Shown here: in pieces, positions 48,660-58,114 of the stretch
Layout of the letters: each line of letters begins with the position of its first letter
Position numbering within the stretch: position 1 is the first letter of the stretch
DNA from: an uncultured Prochlorococcus sp.
Lineage (GTDB): Bacteria > Cyanobacteriota > Cyanobacteriia > PCC-6307 > Cyanobiaceae
Direction: 5' to 3'
Length of the DNA stretch: 64,000 bases
NCBI GenBank assembly: GCA_902612005.1
Contig: CACMCA010000004.1
Span: 58,220 to 122,219 of the forward strand
Notes under the pieces: generated by a model
Database searches by the model: none
What the model saw: only the letters and a program-made list of their open reading frames with translations
What the model was told of the DNA's origin: nothing
Position numbers and translations under genes: made by a program

Positions 48660-49889
48660 ATGAATGAGATTTTGACATGGGATGATTTAAATAAATTTGA
48701 AGTTGAAGATCTTGATAGAGCTAATGGTATAAATAATTCCTACGCAAATTTAAGATTATTTGGGCATAGTGAAAATGATGTATTAGTTACCCTCTATAGG
48801 GATAGGCATTCTTGGTGTCCATACTGTCAGAAGATATGGTTATGGCTTGAATTTAAAAGAATTCCATACAGAGTCAAAAAAATAAATATGTTTTGCTACG
48901 GTCAAAAAGAAAGTTGGTTCCTAGAAAAAGTCAGATCAGGTAAATTACCTGCAATTGAATTTAAAGGGCAAGTTATAACTGAAAGCGACGATATCATAGC
49001 TTTTTTAGAAAATGAATTTGGAGCACTTGGATCTTTTATAACATCTAGTCACCTTATCAAAATTCGGGAATTAGAAAGAGAAATTTTCAGATCCTGGTGT
49101 AATTGGCTCTGCCGAGAAAGCTTTAATTTTTTAGATAACTCTTTTAGAAAAAAAAGGTTTAAAGAATCCATTTCTAAACTCGATGAAATCTTAAGTAGAT
49201 CAAAATCAGGGTTTGTTGATCCATCAGTATCTAGTAAAGGTTATACAGAGCCTGGTGTTGGAGATATAATTTTTATTCCCTATATGGAGAGGATGAATGC
49301 ATCACTGATTTATTATAAAGGGTTTAATTTAAGATCTAATTACCGTCATGTAGACAACTGGCTTACCCTTTTTGAGGGGACAAGTGCTTATAGAGGCACT
49401 CAAGGAGATTTTCATACTCACTCTCATGATTTACCCCCACAAATGGGTGGATGTTATAAAGAAAGTAATGAACAACAGATTACTTTCTCTGAGCTAATAG
49501 ATACTGGAGAGGGTCTAGGTATTTATGAATTAAATAAAAATTATGATTCAAAATATTTTGCAAGAATTGCCCTTAAAAGAGTAATAAAGCATAAAGACAA
49601 TTTACAAAAAGTAAACCCCTACAATAAAGAATCTTTTGAGGAATCACTGAGATCAGCATTGACCCATATGCTGACAGGCGAAGTAATAATCCCCAAAAAA
49701 CTTTCAGGAATTTCTCTAAGATACTTAAAAAATAGAATTTCAGTTCCAAGAGATATGCCAATTATTTCTGCAAGGTTATTAAGAAAATCATTAAATAAAA
49801 TTGAATCACTCAGTGATATCAAAGAAATAGATAAGATACCCTTCAGGCATAGATATGATCAAGATCCTAGAAACTTTATTTCTAGTTAA
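48660..49889 (+). CDS. Glutathione S-transferase-like protein, extended
   Basis: A 409-residue protein, longer than classical GSTs (about 200-250). The N-terminal thioredoxin-like domain has the CPYC motif at 53-56 (HSWCPYCQKIWLWL) and PAIEFKGQVITESDDI, as in GST-like and glutaredoxin-like proteins. The rest is a long helical region that I do not recognise. A role in redox or detoxification is likely from its place next to gor, but the substrate is unknown. Confidence 0.78.
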   Translation: MNEILTWDDLNKFEVEDLDRANGINNSYANLRLFGHSENDVLVTLYRDRHSWCPYCQKIWLWLEFKRIPYRVKKINMFCYGQKESWFLEKVRSGKLPAIEFKGQVITESDDIIAFLENEFGALGSFITSSHLIKIRELEREIFRSWCNWLCRESFNFLDNSFRKKRFKESISKLDEILSRSKSGFVDPSVSSKGYTEPGVGDIIFIPYMERMNASLIYYKGFNLRSNYRHVDNWLTLFEGTSAYRGTQGDFHTHSHDLPPQMGGCYKESNEQQITFSELIDTGEGLGIYELNKNYDSKYFARIALKRVIKHKDNLQKVNPYNKESFEESLRSALTHMLTGEVIIPKKLSGISLRYLKNRISVPRDMPIISARLLRKSLNKIESLSDIKEIDKIPFRHRYDQDPRNFISS

Positions 49890-49897
49890 CAGTGAAA

Positions 49898-51292
49898 CTA
49901 TAAATTTTTTCTTGAATCTATTTGAAGTAAATCCCTTATTTTTTGAACTTGGCTTGCAATATTAGGATCAATGGACAATTTTTTTTCAACTTGTTCAATA
50001 GCATACATAACCGTTGTATGGTCTTTGCCCCCAAACTCATCTCCAATTCTTGGCAGGCTTAGATCCGTTCCATGTCGCATAAGATACATGCCTATTTGCC
50101 TAGCTTGACTTACTGGTTTTCTCCTACTTGAACTAATCAATTCATCAGTAGAAACTTTAAAGAAATCTGACACTTTATTAATAACTTGTTTTGGAGTAAC
50201 AACTACTCCAACACTATTCGGATCAAGCATTGGAGCAATTGATTGAACTGTCATTGGCAAGCCTGTTATTGATGCAAATGCAACCGCTCTGGTAAATGCC
50301 CCTTCCAATTCTCGAATATTAGAAGTGAATCTTCCTGCTATAAATTGAATTACTTCTCTTGGAAGACTCATCCTCTCTTGCTCTGCCTTTTTTTGAAGGA
50401 TAGCTGTCCTCGTCTCAAGGTCAGGCGGTTGAATATCTGCAGTCATACCCATTGAGAACCTAGAGATTAATCTCTCTTGAATTCCCGACAATTGATTTGG
50501 GGGTCTATCACTTGCAATAACTATTTGACTCCCTGATTCGTGCAGAGCGTTAAAAGTATGAAAGAATTCTTCCTGTGTATACTCTTTGCCTTCTAAGAAT
50601 TGTATGTCGTCTATTAAAATCAAATCTACATTTCTATATTTATCTCGAATAGCTGTCATTCCATCTCTCCGAATACCACTAATAACATCGTTAGTAAAAG
50701 TCTCCGTAGATACATATTTGACTTTTGCATCTGGATCTATTTCTACTCGATAATGACCTATTGCTTGCATTAAATGAGTCTTACCAAGACCTACTCCACC
50801 ACAAATAAATAATGGATTAAATTCTCTCCCAGGAGATTCGGCAACAGCTAAAGCTGCGGCATGAGCCAACCTACTATTTGGACCTACAACAAATCTTTTA
50901 AATACGTAGCGTAAATTTAAACCATTAGGATTTTTGAATTGATTTTTTGAAGAGTTATTTTGGTTATTACTAGAAAAAGATCTTGTTTTATTATTAACGT
51001 TTTGTTCTTTAGGTTTCTCTTCGTTTGTCAAATCGCTTCTAGTATTTGTTTCAGATTTGAAAACAACTTTCACATCATGGCCGCAGATTTCTTTTGCAGC
51101 TTTTTCAATAGTTTCACAATAATTCTTTCTTAACCAATCACTGGAAAATGTATTTGGAGCAATTAAGGTCAATAGGCCATTCTCAAAACAGTTAAATCTA
51201 GCAGGCCTTATCCATGTTTCAAATGAAGGCTTACTTAAAGTTTTTTGGAGTAATTGTTGAACTTCCGCCCAAATAGGATTAGTTGCTTGCAA
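49898..51292 (-). CDS. dnaA: Chromosomal replication initiator protein
   Basis: DnaA of 464 residues. It has domain I (about 1-80), a variable linker rich in Asn/Ser/Lys (about 85-125), the AAA+ domain with GGVGLGKT at 165-172 and [13 protein letters not shown], and the C-terminal DNA-binding domain with [11 protein letters not shown] (about 437-447). The start is TTG at 51290-51292. No dnaN gene or DnaA-box cluster is visible nearby, so the chromosomal origin is probably not here. It converges on the GST gene. Confidence 0.96.
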   Translation of the reverse strand: MQATNPIWAEVQQLLQKTLSKPSFETWIRPARFNCFENGLLTLIAPNTFSSDWLRKNYCETIEKAAKEICGHDVKVVFKSETNTRSDLTNEEKPKEQNVNNKTRSFSSNNQNNSSKNQFKNPNGLNLRYVFKRFVVGPNSRLAHAAALAVAESPGREFNPLFICGGVGLGKTHLMQAIGHYRVEIDPDAKVKYVSTETFTNDVISGIRRDGMTAIRDKYRNVDLILIDDIQFLEGKEYTQEEFFHTFNALHESGSQIVIASDRPPNQLSGIQERLISRFSMGMTADIQPPDLETRTAILQKKAEQERMSLPREVIQFIAGRFTSNIRELEGAFTRAVAFASITGLPMTVQSIAPMLDPNSVGVVVTPKQVINKVSDFFKVSTDELISSSRRKPVSQARQIGMYLMRHGTDLSLPRIGDEFGGKDHTTVMYAIEQVEKKLSIDPNIASQVQKIRDLLQIDSRKNL

Positions 51293-51303
51293 AGTTTTAT
51301 TAT

Positions 51304-51320
51304 CTAGATTATTAATCTAG
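51304..51320. promoter_or_regulatory. Inverted repeat just upstream of dnaA
   Basis: CTAGATT (51304-51310) and AATCTAG (51314-51320) form a seven-base inverted repeat with a three-base spacer, 12 bases before the dnaA TTG start. It would lie in the 5' leader and could hide the initiation site or serve as an operator. It could also be chance in AT-rich DNA. Confidence 0.4.
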
Positions 51321-51460
51321 TTGGAATTTAATAATTGGCCATTACCAAATCACAAGATCACAACAAATTTATAATTATTTAACAAAGCATCAAACAAATT
51401 TATAAAGATAAATTTTATTTTTTTATCAGGCATATAATTATTTTAAATCTCACTGAAGTA

Positions 51461-52096
51461 TTGGATAAAGCACTACTTGTTATCATGGCAAAATGGCATG
51501 GTTTTGGAAGATGCAAAACAAGATTATCAAAAGATATAGGTAAAAGTAATTCTGCCAAAGTGCAAAGTGTGATGACCAAACACACTATTTCAGTCACAAA
51601 ATTTCTTCAAGAAGATAAACTAATTGATATTTCGATGGCTATTTCTGGTCTGGGGGTAGGAAATTGTAGAAGATGGTCTAGAGAATTAGGTATCAAAAAA
51701 TTTAATTTACAGGGGAAAGGCTGCTTGGGAGAAAAAATGAAAAGGCAAATAATTATCAACAAGAAATTTTGTGCTAGACAAAAGATCAAAAATATTATTT
51801 TTATTGGTACTGACCTTCCAGATTTATGCCATCAAGATTTGTTGAATACTCTAAAAGAGCTTAAACAAAATGATCTTATTTTAGGACCATCTAATGATGG
51901 AGGATATTGGCTTATTGGTTTATCAGAAAAAATAATTTCAACGCACCTATATTTACCTTTCATTAACATTAAGTGGGGGACAGAAAATGTTCTTCAAAAT
52001 ACAATTGATAATTTTGATTCTGTAAAATTGAAATATAAGTTTTTAGATAAAAAAATAGATATAGATACAATATTTGATATCGAAAATAGAAAGTAA
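51461..52096 (+). CDS. DUF2064 family protein (TIGR04282-type transferase)
   Basis: 211 residues starting with TTG. The N-terminal MAKWHGFGRCKTRLSKDIG (about 9-27) and the Asp motif FIGTDLPDLCHQDL (about 115-128) followed by GPSNDGGYWLIGL fit the DUF2064 / TIGR04282 family of nucleotidyltransferase-like fold, the GT-A type. The reaction is not known to me. The next gene starts five bases later and belongs to the companion family TIGR04283, so the two probably act together. Confidence 0.8.
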   Translation: MDKALLVIMAKWHGFGRCKTRLSKDIGKSNSAKVQSVMTKHTISVTKFLQEDKLIDISMAISGLGVGNCRRWSRELGIKKFNLQGKGCLGEKMKRQIIINKKFCARQKIKNIIFIGTDLPDLCHQDLLNTLKELKQNDLILGPSNDGGYWLIGLSEKIISTHLYLPFINIKWGTENVLQNTIDNFDSVKLKYKFLDKKIDIDTIFDIENRK

Positions 52097-52101
52097 TCAA
52101 C

Positions 52102-52785
52102 TTGTCTAAAATCTCAATTATCATACCGACTATCAATGAAGCCAATAATTTGCCATTATTGCTTTCAGACTTATCGACTATTCATAAAGAAGGAGAAATT
52201 ATTGTTGTGGACTGTGGTAGTGAAGATAGAACTATTGATTTAGCAAATATTTATGGGGCGAAAGTATATCAATCCAAAGAAAGAAATCGAGGTCTACAAT
52301 TAGATATTGGTGCCAGGAATTCAAAAGGAGACTGGCTCATATTTTTGCATGCAGATACAAGATTAACGCATGATTGGTTTAGAAAAATAAATCCATTTTT
52401 AAATGGGAACAATAATTATATTTACTATTTTAAATTTAAAATTAATAATAAAAAGATAATTTTTAGATTCTTAGAGATTCTTGTAAATATTAGAAGTCAA
52501 TTTTTTAAACAACCATATGGTGATCAAGGTTTAATTATTCATAGAACTACTTATTTTAAGAATAATGGTTTTAGTAAGATACCTTTAATGGAAGACATAG
52601 ATTTTTTAAGGAGATTAAAAAATAAAAAAGATTTAAAACAATTAAATTTACCCATTTTTATAAGTTCAAGGAAATGGGAAAGAACTAATATTTTTCTTCA
52701 AGCGATTAAGAACTGGAACTTTAGAAGAAGATGGTTAAAAGGCGAATCGTTAAAATCTATATATTCTGACTACTACAAAAAATGA
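52102..52785 (+). CDS. Family 2 glycosyltransferase (TIGR04283 type)
   Basis: A 227-residue GT-A-fold enzyme. The opening KISIIIPTINEANNLP (about 3-18) is the GT2 nucleotide-sugar-binding strand. VVDCGSEDRTID and FLHADTRL contain the metal/donor-binding acidic residues, and QPYGDQGLIIHR (about 143-154) the acceptor part. The start is TTG. It is tandem with the DUF2064 gene. The product, perhaps a lipid or secondary glycoconjugate, is unknown. Confidence 0.85.
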   Translation: MSKISIIIPTINEANNLPLLLSDLSTIHKEGEIIVVDCGSEDRTIDLANIYGAKVYQSKERNRGLQLDIGARNSKGDWLIFLHADTRLTHDWFRKINPFLNGNNNYIYYFKFKINNKKIIFRFLEILVNIRSQFFKQPYGDQGLIIHRTTYFKNNGFSKIPLMEDIDFLRRLKNKKDLKQLNLPIFISSRKWERTNIFLQAIKNWNFRRRWLKGESLKSIYSDYYKK

Positions 52786-53316
52786 TTAATTTGCATACCA
52801 AAAAGCACATTTAGAACCTCTTGGTTCTAATATCCAACCTTGTCTTTTATAAAATGAAACCACTTCAGCATCAGCAAAAAGGGTTACTTTAGAAATTCCA
52901 ATATTTTTTAATTCTTTTAGGATAAATTTCATTAACTCTTTCCCCAATCCAAGGCCTTGATAGACAGGATTAATAGCCACATCCCAAACTGTTGCTTCTA
53001 GAATTCCATCGCCAGTGCATCTAGCAAATCCTACTAGTCTCGGGAATTTATCATCATGACGCCATAACCCAACCACCAAAATACTGAACTCCAAAGCTCT
53101 TTTCACTCTCCTTATAGGTCTTCTACTCCAACCAACAGTTTGCAAAAGTTGATCTAGTTCTATTAGATCTAAATCTTTATTTTTACTACATACAAATATT
53201 TCTTCTTTATTTGTTTGAGTAAACTCATAAGAATTTAATCCATAAAGATCTACCAACTCATCTCTTGAAATGCTGTTTGATTTTTTTATTAACGATCCTT
53301 GGTTTCTAAAAATCAT
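52786..53316 (-). CDS. GNAT-family N-acetyltransferase
   Basis: A 176-residue acetyltransferase. The acetyl-CoA-binding motif A is in VAINPVYQGLGLGKELMKFIL (near 113-135), with the Q/R-x-x-G-x-G/A form, and ATVWDVAINP precedes it. The C-terminal FYKRQGW is also usual. The substrate is unknown. Its start overlaps the stop of the ABC exporter by one base (TAATG), so the two are translated in tandem. Confidence 0.82.
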   Translation of the reverse strand: MIFRNQGSLIKKSNSISRDELVDLYGLNSYEFTQTNKEEIFVCSKNKDLDLIELDQLLQTVGWSRRPIRRVKRALEFSILVVGLWRHDDKFPRLVGFARCTGDGILEATVWDVAINPVYQGLGLGKELMKFILKELKNIGISKVTLFADAEVVSFYKRQGWILEPRGSKCAFWYAN

Positions 53317-55112
53317 TAAAAATTCGCGAATCCTTTTTGTTGAAGCTCAGAAAGCTGGAAATATAAACCCTTTTTCAGTCTCAATTCACTATGTGTTCCC
53401 TCTTCAACTAATGATCCTCCTTTTAAGACTAAAATCTTATCAGAACTTTCAATAGTTGCTAATCTGTGAGCTATTACTAATGCTGTTCTTTTTGACAGAA
53501 TTCTCTCAAGATCTTTCTGCAAAGTAGCCTCTGTAGAGGGATCCATAAACGCTGTTGCTTCGTCCATTATTAAAACCACAGGATTTCTAATCGCTACTCG
53601 AGCTACCGAAAGAAGTTGTCTCTCTCCAGAAGAGAGATTCCCGCCTCTTTCTCTTAGTAAGGTGTTCAAACCTTCTGGTAATTTTTTCAACAAATTATCT
53701 AAACCTAATTCGTTACAAAGATTTTCTAATTCAAGATTGTCTAAATTAGAATTTAGTTTCAAGTTATCTGCGACGTTTCCACTAAAAATAAAGGTATCTT
53801 GCAAAACTACTCCCAACATATTTCTGAGAGTTGCAATAGGAATATCTTTTATATTTATATCATCGATTAAAATTTGGCCTGATTGAGGTTCATACAACCT
53901 ACACAACAGCCTTATTATAGTAGTCTTACCTGAACCAGTTGGCCCTACAAAAGCTACATGCTCTCCTGGATTGATCATGAAAGATAAATTTTTTATGATA
54001 TGCTCTCCTTCGTTGTAGAAAAAATTAACATTCTTGAACTCAATTTTGCCCTTAAATTTCTTTTTTACATTCTCAGCATTTTCTAAAAAATGTTTTGCGG
54101 AAATAGAGTCCTTAATCTGTATTTCTTCATCCAATAATTCATTTATTCTTTCTACAGCTGTTAAACCTCCTTGTATCTGAGTAAATCTTTCTGCAAGCTG
54201 CCTTAAAGGTTCAAAAAGTCTTTGGGAATACAAAATAAAAGTTGTTAATGTTCCTAAACCAATATTTCCAGAAGTAACAAGATATCCTCCAACTGCCAAA
54301 ACCAAGGAAACTGCGGCAAGAGAAATCCATTCTATGAATGCTGAAATACTACTATCATAAAATATTGTTCCATTTACTGCTTTCTTATAAGCAACTCCAG
54401 TATTGGAAAATTTCTTGCTATTCAAAGCCTCTCTTCTGAACATTTGAACGACTTCTAAACCTTGAAGATTCTCTTGAAAATCAGAGTTGAGTTGAGATAA
54501 TTCTTCCCTTACTCGATAATTGGCTCTTCTATAACGTTTTTGAAGCCAAATAATAAAATATGAAACTGGAATTTGAGTCAAAAGCAATAAAATGGCAAGT
54601 CCTCGATCAATTGACAACATTGTCAAAGAAATTACTATCAGACTGACGAAGTCAGCAATGACTCCAACTGCTCCACTACCAAAAACCTCGGATAAAGCAT
54701 CAACATCATTTGTTAATCTCGTTAATAATTTTCCTACAGGCATTTTATCGTGATACTTAAGAGATAAAGATATAGAATGATCAAAAAGTTCTCTTCTTAT
54801 TCTTGCTGTCAAACGTTGTCCCACTGCTTGGATATTGTAAGTTTGGTATCCTTGCAGAACTAATCTAAATAGAACAGTTATAAACAAAGTTAAGATTATG
54901 GCATTTATTGACTGCCCAAAAAAAGTTTTACTTAGCCAAACATCTGTACTTTCGTTTTTAAGAATCGTAATTGCTTGGCCTACCAATAATGGCTGAATAG
55001 CCCCTGAGAAAGACACAGGTAGCAAAACTATTAAGATTAAATAGATTGTTTTTTTATCTTTAGTTAAATATTTACCTAACTTTTTAATCCTTCTAAAATC
55101 TTTAAAAAACAT
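53316..55112 (-). CDS. ABC exporter (fused membrane and ATPase domains)
   Basis: A half-transporter of 598 residues. A six-helix membrane domain (about 20-320) is followed by the ATPase domain, with Walker A FVGPTGSGKTTI (near 384), Q-loop VLQDTFIFSG, signature LSSGERQLLS and Walker B VLIMDEATAFMD, then IAHRLATIE. The architecture is that of MsbA/LmrA-like exporters. The cargo (lipid, drug or peptide) is not shown. It probably works as a homodimer. Confidence 0.9.
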   Translation of the reverse strand: MFFKDFRRIKKLGKYLTKDKKTIYLILIVLLPVSFSGAIQPLLVGQAITILKNESTDVWLSKTFFGQSINAIILTLFITVLFRLVLQGYQTYNIQAVGQRLTARIRRELFDHSISLSLKYHDKMPVGKLLTRLTNDVDALSEVFGSGAVGVIADFVSLIVISLTMLSIDRGLAILLLLTQIPVSYFIIWLQKRYRRANYRVREELSQLNSDFQENLQGLEVVQMFRREALNSKKFSNTGVAYKKAVNGTIFYDSSISAFIEWISLAAVSLVLAVGGYLVTSGNIGLGTLTTFILYSQRLFEPLRQLAERFTQIQGGLTAVERINELLDEEIQIKDSISAKHFLENAENVKKKFKGKIEFKNVNFFYNEGEHIIKNLSFMINPGEHVAFVGPTGSGKTTIIRLLCRLYEPQSGQILIDDINIKDIPIATLRNMLGVVLQDTFIFSGNVADNLKLNSNLDNLELENLCNELGLDNLLKKLPEGLNTLLRERGGNLSSGERQLLSVARVAIRNPVVLIMDEATAFMDPSTEATLQKDLERILSKRTALVIAHRLATIESSDKILVLKGGSLVEEGTHSELRLKKGLYFQLSELQQKGFANF

Positions 55113-55124
55113 TTAATTAATCTT

Positions 55125-55763
55125 CTATAAAGCATTATTTGATTCTATTGATAAAATCGTATCTCTGAGATAATTATCATCTAACCTCATTGATAAGGGA
55201 TTTCCAATAAGTCTTGCAGTTGAGTAAAAAAGATCATCTATCTTAATTAAACCATTCTCTTTAAGTGTCTTTCCTGTTGCCACCAAATCAACTATTGCTT
55301 CTGCCATCCCTGTAATAGGACCAAGCTCTACAGATCCTGTCAAATGAACTATTTCTACAGGTATATTTAATTCATCAAAATAAGATCTTGCTGTTTTTGT
55401 AAATTTACTCGCGACTTTACAATTAGCGGGAAGATCAGTTGGTTTGGAATAATTACTATTTTTCCTAACTGCCAATGACATATGACAACCTCCAAATTCT
55501 AAATCGAGTAACTTTGCAACTTTTAATTCAGATTCCCGTAAAACATCATATCCAACGATCCCCAAATCAGCCTGGCCATAACTTACATAAACAGGAACAT
55601 CTCCATTTCTTACTAATAAGGCTTTAGCACGTTTGCAACTTGATTCAAAGGTTAATGATCTATTTTTTTCGTCCAACGCATCAGAAAAATCTAATCCAGC
55701 TCTTTTAAAAGTAGAAATTGAATCTTTTAACAGAGCTCCTTTTGGTAAAGCTATAGTAAACAT
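55125..55763 (-). CDS. hisG: ATP phosphoribosyltransferase, short form
   Basis: First step of histidine synthesis; 212 residues. It is the short HisG-S type, which lacks the C-terminal regulatory domain and so requires a HisZ partner that is not in this window. Motifs include [26 protein letters not shown] and the C-terminal PRPP-binding region [17 protein letters not shown] (about 161-177). The start is a plain ATG at 55761-55763, about 40 bases from the divergent gloB-like gene. Confidence 0.95.
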   Translation of the reverse strand: MFTIALPKGALLKDSISTFKRAGLDFSDALDEKNRSLTFESSCKRAKALLVRNGDVPVYVSYGQADLGIVGYDVLRESELKVAKLLDLEFGGCHMSLAVRKNSNYSKPTDLPANCKVASKFTKTARSYFDELNIPVEIVHLTGSVELGPITGMAEAIVDLVATGKTLKENGLIKIDDLFYSTARLIGNPLSMRLDDNYLRDTILSIESNNAL

Positions 55764-55803
55764 AGATCAATTTCTTCCAAGGATTCTTCATTCTAAGTTA
55801 ACA

Positions 55804-56544
55804 ATGGATTTTAATAAAGCTCGAAATATAATCGGACTCAGAGTTTTAAGTGATAACGTAATTTGGTTGTGGGTAAAAGATAAATCCGTAGTAGTTGTAG
55901 ATCCATCTATTCACGAACCAGTAATTAAATATTTAGATGAAAATAATTTTCATTTAGAAGCTATTTTACAAACGCATCATCATTCAGATCATATTGGAGG
56001 GACGAAGCCTCTTATTGAAAAATGGCCAAATGTAAAGGTGATTGCTTCCTCAAAAGAAAAAAAGCGAATACCTTTTCAAAATGTATCTGTAGAGGATGGG
56101 GAAACTTTGAATATTTTAGGTGAAGAAGTAAAAGTAATTGAAGTATTAGGGCATACAAGGTCTCATATTGCCTTCTTTTTGAATGGAATAAATCCTGTTC
56201 TTTTTATTGGCGATACATTATTTTCTGGAGGATGCGGAAGAATTTTTGAAGGAACTTATCAACAAATGTATTCTTCACTGGAAAGAATCAAATCTTTACC
56301 AAAAAATACTCTCATATATTGTGCACATGAATATACTAAGGCAAATATATTGTGGGCATTGAATCTCAAGCCTAAAGATCAAGATATAAAAAATAAACTT
56401 TCGGAAGTTGAAAAAAAACTTTCTCTTAATGAATTGACAATTCCATTTTTACTTGATGAAGAGATGAAAATAAACCTTTTCTTAAGAGCAAAAAATATAG
56501 AAGAATTTACTTTTTTAAGAGCAAATAAAGATTTATGGGTTTAA
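55804..56544 (+). CDS. gloB: Hydroxyacylglutathione hydrolase (glyoxalase II-like)
   Basis: 246 residues from the ATG at 55804; the longer open frame from 55633 overlaps hisG on the opposite strand and is not conserved in character. The binuclear metal motif THHHSDH is at 57-63, followed by [26 protein letters not shown] and [14 protein letters not shown]. It would hydrolyse S-lactoylglutathione in methylglyoxal detoxification. GloB C-terminal domain is present. It starts 40 bases from hisG, divergent. Confidence 0.9.
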   Translation: MDFNKARNIIGLRVLSDNVIWLWVKDKSVVVVDPSIHEPVIKYLDENNFHLEAILQTHHHSDHIGGTKPLIEKWPNVKVIASSKEKKRIPFQNVSVEDGETLNILGEEVKVIEVLGHTRSHIAFFLNGINPVLFIGDTLFSGGCGRIFEGTYQQMYSSLERIKSLPKNTLIYCAHEYTKANILWALNLKPKDQDIKNKLSEVEKKLSLNELTIPFLLDEEMKINLFLRAKNIEEFTFLRANKDLWV

Positions 56545-56568
56545 ATAGATAGGTATCTTCTTAAACAA

Positions 56569-56961
56569 ATGTCTCCCAAGCAAGTAATTAAAACATCAAA
56601 TGCTCCAGATCCAGTTGGCCCTTATAATCAAGCAATAAAAGCTGGGGATTTTATATATTGTTCTGGTCAAATTGCTATAGACCCAGCTTTAAATGAAATA
56701 ACATGTTTAGGTGATATAGAGAAGGAAACTATTCAAGTTTTAAAAAATCTCGCAGAAGTTCTTAAAGCTGGTGGAGCCAAAATAGATGATGTAATAAAAA
56801 CAACTATTTACTTAACAGACTTAAGTAATTTTCAAATTGTCAATAAAATATATAGTGATTTTTTTAATGTAGATAATCCTCCAGCAAGGGCCTGTGTTGA
56901 AGTTTCATCTCTACCAAAAGGAGTTTTAGTTGAAATAGATTGCATCGCATTTCTAGATTAA
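56569..56961 (+). CDS. ridA: RidA family protein (enamine/imine deaminase)
   Basis: A 130-residue trimeric protein that hydrolyses reactive enamines and imines from PLP enzymes. The conserved YNQAIKAGDFIYCSGQIAIDP (near 18-38) and NPPARACVEVSSLPKGVLVEIDCIAF (near 103-128), with its Arg and the final Glu region, are clear RidA signatures. It follows gloB at a distance of 24 bases and may be co-transcribed with it. Confidence 0.96.
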   Translation: MSPKQVIKTSNAPDPVGPYNQAIKAGDFIYCSGQIAIDPALNEITCLGDIEKETIQVLKNLAEVLKAGGAKIDDVIKTTIYLTDLSNFQIVNKIYSDFFNVDNPPARACVEVSSLPKGVLVEIDCIAFLD

Positions 56962-57046
56962 TTTCTAATTATTGAGAAATTTGAAATATGAACCAATTGT
57001 GCACCATAGTTGTATAGATTATTAGTTGATAATTCATCTTTGTTCT

Positions 57047-57274
57047 ATGTCAGCAGCAAAGCTTAATATAGATGAACTAGAAGCAGGTTATCCTTTATTT
57101 TGCAAAGCTCTTAGACTATTAATTTTAAAAGGAAACTCAGTTAAAGATATAGAAAAAACAGTGTGTTGGGGTCATCTTGAAACTTTAAATAGATGTCTAC
57201 CTGGTAGATATAAAGCACCAACATATTTAATGGCTTTAATCAAAAGAGATATTGCAAAGCCAAATAATTATTAA
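57047..57274 (+). CDS. DUF3136 small protein (picocyanobacterial)
   Basis: 75 residues from the ATG at 57047; an upstream ATG at 57026 would add seven non-conserved residues. KLNIDELEAGYPLFCKALRLLI, then CWGHLETLNRCLPGRYKAPTYL are the conserved blocks of DUF3136, a family I know mainly from marine picocyanobacteria. The function is unknown. It converges on acRAF, six bases away, so it marks the end of the carboxysome operon region. Confidence 0.8.
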   Translation: MSAAKLNIDELEAGYPLFCKALRLLILKGNSVKDIEKTVCWGHLETLNRCLPGRYKAPTYLMALIKRDIAKPNNY

Positions 57275-57280
57275 AAAAAA

Positions 57281-57520
57281 CTAATCTTCTAAATAAAATT
57301 TATCAATATCCATTGAAAAGTCTTTTTCTTTGTCGGATATTTCTTTATTGTCTAAAAATATTGAAAGACTTACAAAATTCTTTCCGAAGCTGATATTTGG
57401 ATAGATATCCCTTTCCTTACATAATTTCTCAATTTCCCCCATAAATTTACTAATTTTTGAGTATTGATCAAATTCAAATCTTTTTTCAATCCTCAAAGGT
57501 GATTCTCTTTCTTTCCACAT
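57281..57520 (-). CDS. acRAF: alpha-carboxysome RuBisCO assembly factor (PCD-like)
   Basis: A 79-residue protein related to pterin-4a-carbinolamine dehydratase. Typical members keep an assembly role for RuBisCO rather than the pterin reaction. Visible blocks are LRIEKRFEFDQYSKISKFM (about 9-27) and NFVSLSIFLDNKEIS. The active-site His residues of true dehydratases are not obvious here, which fits the RuBisCO-assembly role. It is the last gene of the carboxysome operon, about 74 bases after csoS4B. Confidence 0.75.
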   Translation of the reverse strand: MWKERESPLRIEKRFEFDQYSKISKFMGEIEKLCKERDIYPNISFGKNFVSLSIFLDNKEISDKEKDFSMDIDKFYLED

Positions 57521-57594
57521 TACATTCTTTATTCAAGACTAATTACACTATACCTTCAACAAAGTTTCTCAATAAATTTTTGAAGATAAAATTT

Positions 57595-57843
57595 TTAGTC
57601 ACTCTCCCAATAATCAATAATCCCGCCAATTGTTAAATCAGTTTGAACTTCTGGATTAGGGCATGCAAATCTAGCGGCAGAGCCACTAGCAGTAAAAACC
57701 CAGTTACCCTCTCTAGCTCCAACAGGATCAACAGCAACTAATTTCTTTCCTTTATTATTTTCTAAAATTCGTAAATTCATATGACCTAAGCCAGGGACTC
57801 TTTGAGTGCATACCATCCTTCCTAATACCTTCATAATTTCCAC
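57595..57843 (-). CDS. csoS4B: Carboxysome pentameric vertex protein CsoS4B
   Basis: A shell vertex protein, 82 residues, of the CcmL/EutN pentamer family. It starts with GTG; the ATG three codons in is a shorter option. VCTQRVPGLGHMNLRIL, VAVDPVGAREGNWVFTASGSAARFA and DLTIGGIIDYW are characteristic. GGGAGG lies nine bases before the GTG and supports this start. It closes the icosahedral shell together with CsoS4A. Confidence 0.93.
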   Translation of the reverse strand: MEIMKVLGRMVCTQRVPGLGHMNLRILENNKGKKLVAVDPVGAREGNWVFTASGSAARFACPNPEVQTDLTIGGIIDYWESD

Positions 57844-57860
57844 AATTTATATCCTCCCTT

Positions 57861-58112
57861 TTATGACTTGTTAGGATCCCAATGATCAATAATTCCAACA
57901 ATCGTTAAATCGCTTGGATAAGATTTACTTCCCGCAGCTTCTCTAGCAGCTGAACTTCCAACACAAATAACCCAATCTCCTGGCTTACAGCCAACAGCAT
58001 CAACTGCAACTTTATTAGAAGAACCATCTAATACAACCTGCAGATGTTTATGTTCAAACCCAGGAATCCTATTGGTAGAAACAAGTGGTTTTACAACCTT
58101 GCAAATTAACAT
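57861..58112 (-). CDS. csoS4A: Carboxysome pentameric vertex protein CsoS4A
   Basis: An 83-residue CcmL/EutN-type vertex protein of the alpha-carboxysome. CKVVKPLVSTNRIPGFEHK, VDAVGCKPGDWVICVGSSAAREA and DLTIVGIIDHW are the conserved blocks. It forms the pentameric caps of the shell. It starts two bases after csoSCA, so translation is tightly linked, and csoS4B follows after 17 bases. Confidence 0.93.
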   Translation of the reverse strand: MLICKVVKPLVSTNRIPGFEHKHLQVVLDGSSNKVAVDAVGCKPGDWVICVGSSAAREAAGSKSYPSDLTIVGIIDHWDPNKS

Positions 58113-58114
58113 AA

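Noticed and set aside
51293..51460. A possible replication origin beside dnaA
   Set aside because: No DnaA boxes, no dnaN and no AT-unwinding repeat array were found, only one inverted repeat.
55633..55803. A 57-residue N-terminal extension of the gloB-like gene
   Set aside because: It would overlap hisG on the other strand; the ATG at 55804 gives the standard family start and normal length.
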